From Anaerolineaceae bacterium UBA2274 (lineage in GTDB: Bacteria; Chloroflexota; Anaerolineae; Anaerolineales; Anaerolineaceae): DNA of 14,756 nucleotides. Below the pieces are notes generated by a model, which ran no database searches, was not told the origin of the DNA, and was given only the letters and a program-made list of their open reading frames with translations. The translations under genes and the position numbers were made by a program. This document shows, in pieces, positions 12,945 to 14,756 of this stretch. The stretch is from positions 1 to 14,756 of the forward strand of contig DDWY01000075.1 in assembly GCA_002347705.1 (NCBI GenBank), read 5' to 3'. Position 1 is the first letter of the stretch; each line of letters starts with the position of its first letter.

Positions 12945-14069
12945 ATGCAAATAAAAAATGGTCTTGTTTTTTGCGAAGATTTTGCCCTGCGCGAGGGAGA
13001 TGTGTACACCGAGTTAGATCGCATCAGCGAACCGAACAGCCAAGCGGAAGTGCTCGACGCTGATGGCTGCATCGTCGCTCCTGGATTCATTGATATTCAC
13101 ATCCACGGCGCCAATGGCACTGATTTCTGCGACAGCACCCGCGATGCGCACGCAAATATAGCCCGCTACCTGGCATCCGTGGGCGTCACCAGCTACCTCG
13201 GCACCACCATGGCAATGAAAAAACCTGTGCTGCTGGAGATGGTGCGCAGCGCGAACGAGTTTATGGACAACCCCGTCGAAGATGGCGCGATCATGCGCGG
13301 TATCAATCTTGAAGGGCCCTTCGCCTCGCTTGAGAAAAAAGGTGCCATGGACCCCAACAACCTGATTGACCCGGATTACGATTTCTTCCTCGAGCTTAAC
13401 GAAGCCTGCAATGGACGCATCCGGCTTAATGATGTCGCCCCAGAGAAGCCTGGCGCTCTCGACTTCATCGCCCGCACCAGTGAGATCTGTGTTGTCAGCC
13501 TTCACCATTCCAATGCGGATTACGACTTGGCAAAAGAAGCTTTTCTGCGCGGCGCCAGCCACGTTACCCACCTTTATAACGCCATGAGCTCTTTCAGCCA
13601 CCGCGCTCCTGGTCTCATTGGCGCCGCCGCAGACTATGCCAGCAGCGTTGAATTGATCTGTGACGGACACCACGTTCACCCTGCCGCAATCCGCGTTGCG
13701 TTCAGTATTTTTGGCGAAGATCGGGTCTGCCTGATCAGCGACGCCATGATGGCTTGTGGTATGGCGGATGGAGTATACGTGTTGGGCGGACAAAGAGTGA
13801 CTGTGAAAGATGGTCTTGTCACCCTCGACGACGGCACAATTGCCGGAAGTGCCACGCCACTGATGGAGTCTTTCCGTCGGGCGGTTGTGAATTTTGGCAT
13901 TCCGCTCGAGTCTGCTCTGCGCGCCGCCAGCGCAAATCCTGCTCGCGTGTTGGGCATGCAGGACGAGATTGGCTCGATTGCGGTGGGTAAACGCGCTGAT
14001 CTTACTCTGCTCGATGCCGAAACCTTTGAGGTTCGGCACGTCGTCCTCGGCGGTAAACTGCTCTTCTAA
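12945..14069 (+). CDS. nagA: N-acetylglucosamine-6-phosphate deacetylase
   Basis: The canonical NagA of the window, 374 residues. It hydrolyses GlcNAc-6-phosphate to glucosamine-6-phosphate and acetate in the cytoplasm. Motifs are HIHG (52-55), LEGPF with Glu123, HHSNADY with His188, THLYNAMS with His209, ICDGHHVHP (238-246) and catalytic Asp266 in LISDAMMACGM. All fit the family. The start is set at the second ATG (12945) because GGAG is nine bases upstream; the first ATG (12930) has no ribosome site. It is transcribed divergently from the HAD-cutC pair and ends at a strong intrinsic terminator. It would receive GlcNAc-6-P from the PTS or from MurQ. The other NagA-like protein (5260-6483) is clearly more divergent. 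Confidence 0.95.
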   Translation: MQIKNGLVFCEDFALREGDVYTELDRISEPNSQAEVLDADGCIVAPGFIDIHIHGANGTDFCDSTRDAHANIARYLASVGVTSYLGTTMAMKKPVLLEMVRSANEFMDNPVEDGAIMRGINLEGPFASLEKKGAMDPNNLIDPDYDFFLELNEACNGRIRLNDVAPEKPGALDFIARTSEICVVSLHHSNADYDLAKEAFLRGASHVTHLYNAMSSFSHRAPGLIGAAADYASSVELICDGHHVHPAAIRVAFSIFGEDRVCLISDAMMACGMADGVYVLGGQRVTVKDGLVTLDDGTIAGSATPLMESFRRAVVNFGIPLESALRAASANPARVLGMQDEIGSIAVGKRADLTLLDAETFEVRHVVLGGKLLF

Positions 14070-14098
14070 AGACAGCTTTTTTGCTCGTAAACTGTTTC

Positions 14099-14146
14099 AA
14101 TAAGGATGCCCAAACAGCACAAGATTGAGCATCCTTTATTGTTTTT
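14099..14146 (+). terminator. Rho-independent terminator of nagA
   Basis: AATAAGGATGC (14099-14109) pairs with GCATCCTTTATT (14129-14140), with a core of eight perfect pairs and one bulged A. It is followed by GTTTTT. It lies 30 bases after the nagA stop codon. The loop is 19 nt and contains a short alternative pairing, CTGTTT with AAACAG. Confidence 0.8.
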
Positions 14147-14181
14147 ACCATGGTTTATTTCGCCGTTTGAGTAAAGCCTTC

Positions 14182-14205
14182 CATGATAAACTTTTTCTTA
14201 TCATG
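14182..14205 (+). promoter_or_regulatory. Start-codon hairpin and 7-codon upstream frame ahead of mutS2
   Basis: CATGATAA (14182-14189) is an exact inverted repeat of TTATCATG (14198-14205), with an 8-nt loop, so the mutS2 ATG at 14203 would be inside the stem. The upper arm also contains an ATG (14183) that opens a 7-codon frame (MINFFLS) whose TGA (14204-14206) overlaps the mutS2 ATG. No clear Shine-Dalgarno sequence precedes either start. The arrangement suggests translational control or reinitiation, or it could be chance. Confidence 0.45.
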
Positions 14206-14756
14206 AACCCAAAATCGCTGATCCTGCTTGAATTCCCAAAAGTCCTGGGGCGGCTCAAAGCCTATGCTTCCTTCAGCGCGTCTGAGTCCCTGGCTGAAGC
14301 GCTCCGCCCCACCAGTAATCTCGAAAAGGTTCTCCAACGCCAACAGGAAACGCGTGAAGCCCGCCTGTTGATCTCAATCAATGACAGCATCAGCTTCCAG
14401 GGCGCGGTCGACCTGGCGCCTCTAACAGACCAGACCCTGCACGGCATGACTCTCGAAGCCAGTGATCTCCTCGCCGTCCGCAACACCCTGATCCTCTCCC
14501 GTACAGCCCGCCGTGTGCTGCTCGACAATGCCGAAGCCGCACCTATCCTGGCAGCTCTGGCCGAAGGTCTCTCGGATGGTCAGGGATTGATCGACCAGAT
14601 CAATCGCACTATCAGCGAACGCGGTGAAGTGCTCGATAGCGCCTCCCCCGAACTGGGACATATCCGTTCCGAGATAAAAGTTATTCACGCCCGCCTGATG
14701 GATCGCCTTGGCCGCTACCTGAACGACCCCGCAAGCGCGCGCATGCTCCAGGAGAC
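14203..14756 (+). CDS. mutS2: MutS2 family protein, 5' part only
   Basis: The first 184 codons of an open frame that continues past the right edge. The N-terminus MNPKSLILLEFPKVLGRL, the later EARLLISINDSISFQGAVDLAP, and the C-terminal visible segment ISERGEVLDSASPELGHIR match the MutS2 helical N-terminal region (family signature G-v-D-ASp-L--iR). The ATPase and Smr endonuclease domains would lie beyond the window. MutS2 proteins act on recombination intermediates and, in Firmicutes, on collided ribosomes. The ATG at 14203 has no good ribosome site, is within a hairpin, and overlaps an upstream mini-frame. An in-frame TTG at 14167 would add 12 residues, but family members commonly begin with MNPK-like residues. 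No functional link with the amino-sugar genes is implied. Confidence 0.85.
   Translation, partial: MNPKSLILLEFPKVLGRLKAYASFSASESLAEALRPTSNLEKVLQRQQETREARLLISINDSISFQGAVDLAPLTDQTLHGMTLEASDLLAVRNTLILSRTARRVLLDNAEAAPILAALAEGLSDGQGLIDQINRTISERGEVLDSASPELGHIRSEIKVIHARLMDRLGRYLNDPASARMLQE

Noticed and set aside
13014..14039. 341-codon minus-strand open frame opposite nagA
   Set aside because: It is the antisense shadow of a clearly conserved gene. Its translation has no family motifs and no ribosome site.
1..14756. CRISPR array, tRNA, rRNA or transposase gene
   Set aside because: No regularly spaced direct repeats, no tRNA-like or rRNA-like stretch and no transposase motifs were seen on either strand.

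Overview
The window looks like a chromosomal segment of a moderate-GC bacterium, most likely an Anaerolineae-type Chloroflexota. This is an inference from the style of the proteins (a MutS2 starting MNPK..LEFPK, a BchC-like dehydrogenase) and from the repeat families at the left edge. No rRNA or other taxonomic marker is present. The theme is uptake and breakdown of N-acetylated amino sugars, probably cell-wall derived N-acetylglucosamine and N-acetylmuramate.

Layout. 1-457 holds no convincing gene. It contains two repeat structures: a degenerate inverted-repeat element (about 23-212) and a 12-bp inverted repeat (392-450) just past the end of the main operon. 458-11114 is one long minus-strand operon of twelve genes. 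In transcription order these are: SIS-domain protein, mannose-type PTS EIIC, EIID and EIIB, a two-helix membrane protein of unknown function, a Gfo/Idh/MocA oxidoreductase, a divergent NagA-like deacetylase, a cytoplasmic neutral-ceramidase-like amidase, a second SIS protein, a Cof-type HAD phosphatase, MurQ, and a BchC-like MDR dehydrogenase. Seven of the eight junctions from the membrane protein onward are 1-9 bp gaps or a 4-bp overlap; the SIS/HAD junction is 21 bp. A good sigma70-type promoter (TTGACA, 16 bp, TATCAT) lies at 11219-11246. 11288-12853 is a minus-strand pair, a second Cof-type HAD phosphatase followed by cutC. It is divergent, across 12854-12944, from a canonical plus-strand nagA (12945-14069) that ends in an intrinsic terminator. 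A MutS2 gene starts at 14203 and runs off the right edge.

How the genes may work together. EIIB/C/D would import and 6-phosphorylate the amino sugar. MurQ would remove the lactyl ether of MurNAc-6-P, and the NagA enzymes would deacetylate. HAD phosphatases could relieve sugar-phosphate stress. No EIIA, HPr, EI, NagB deaminase or transcriptional regulator is in the window. The two oxidoreductases, the ceramidase-like amidase and the paired SIS proteins are more than classical GlcNAc/MurNAc catabolism needs, so the cluster may handle a modified amino sugar or use a non-standard route.

The most interesting structural features are two strong stem-loops that bracket the EIIB cistron (8747-8778, with a possible pseudoknot, and 8143-8172), and the start-codon hairpin with an overlapping 7-codon upstream frame in front of mutS2.
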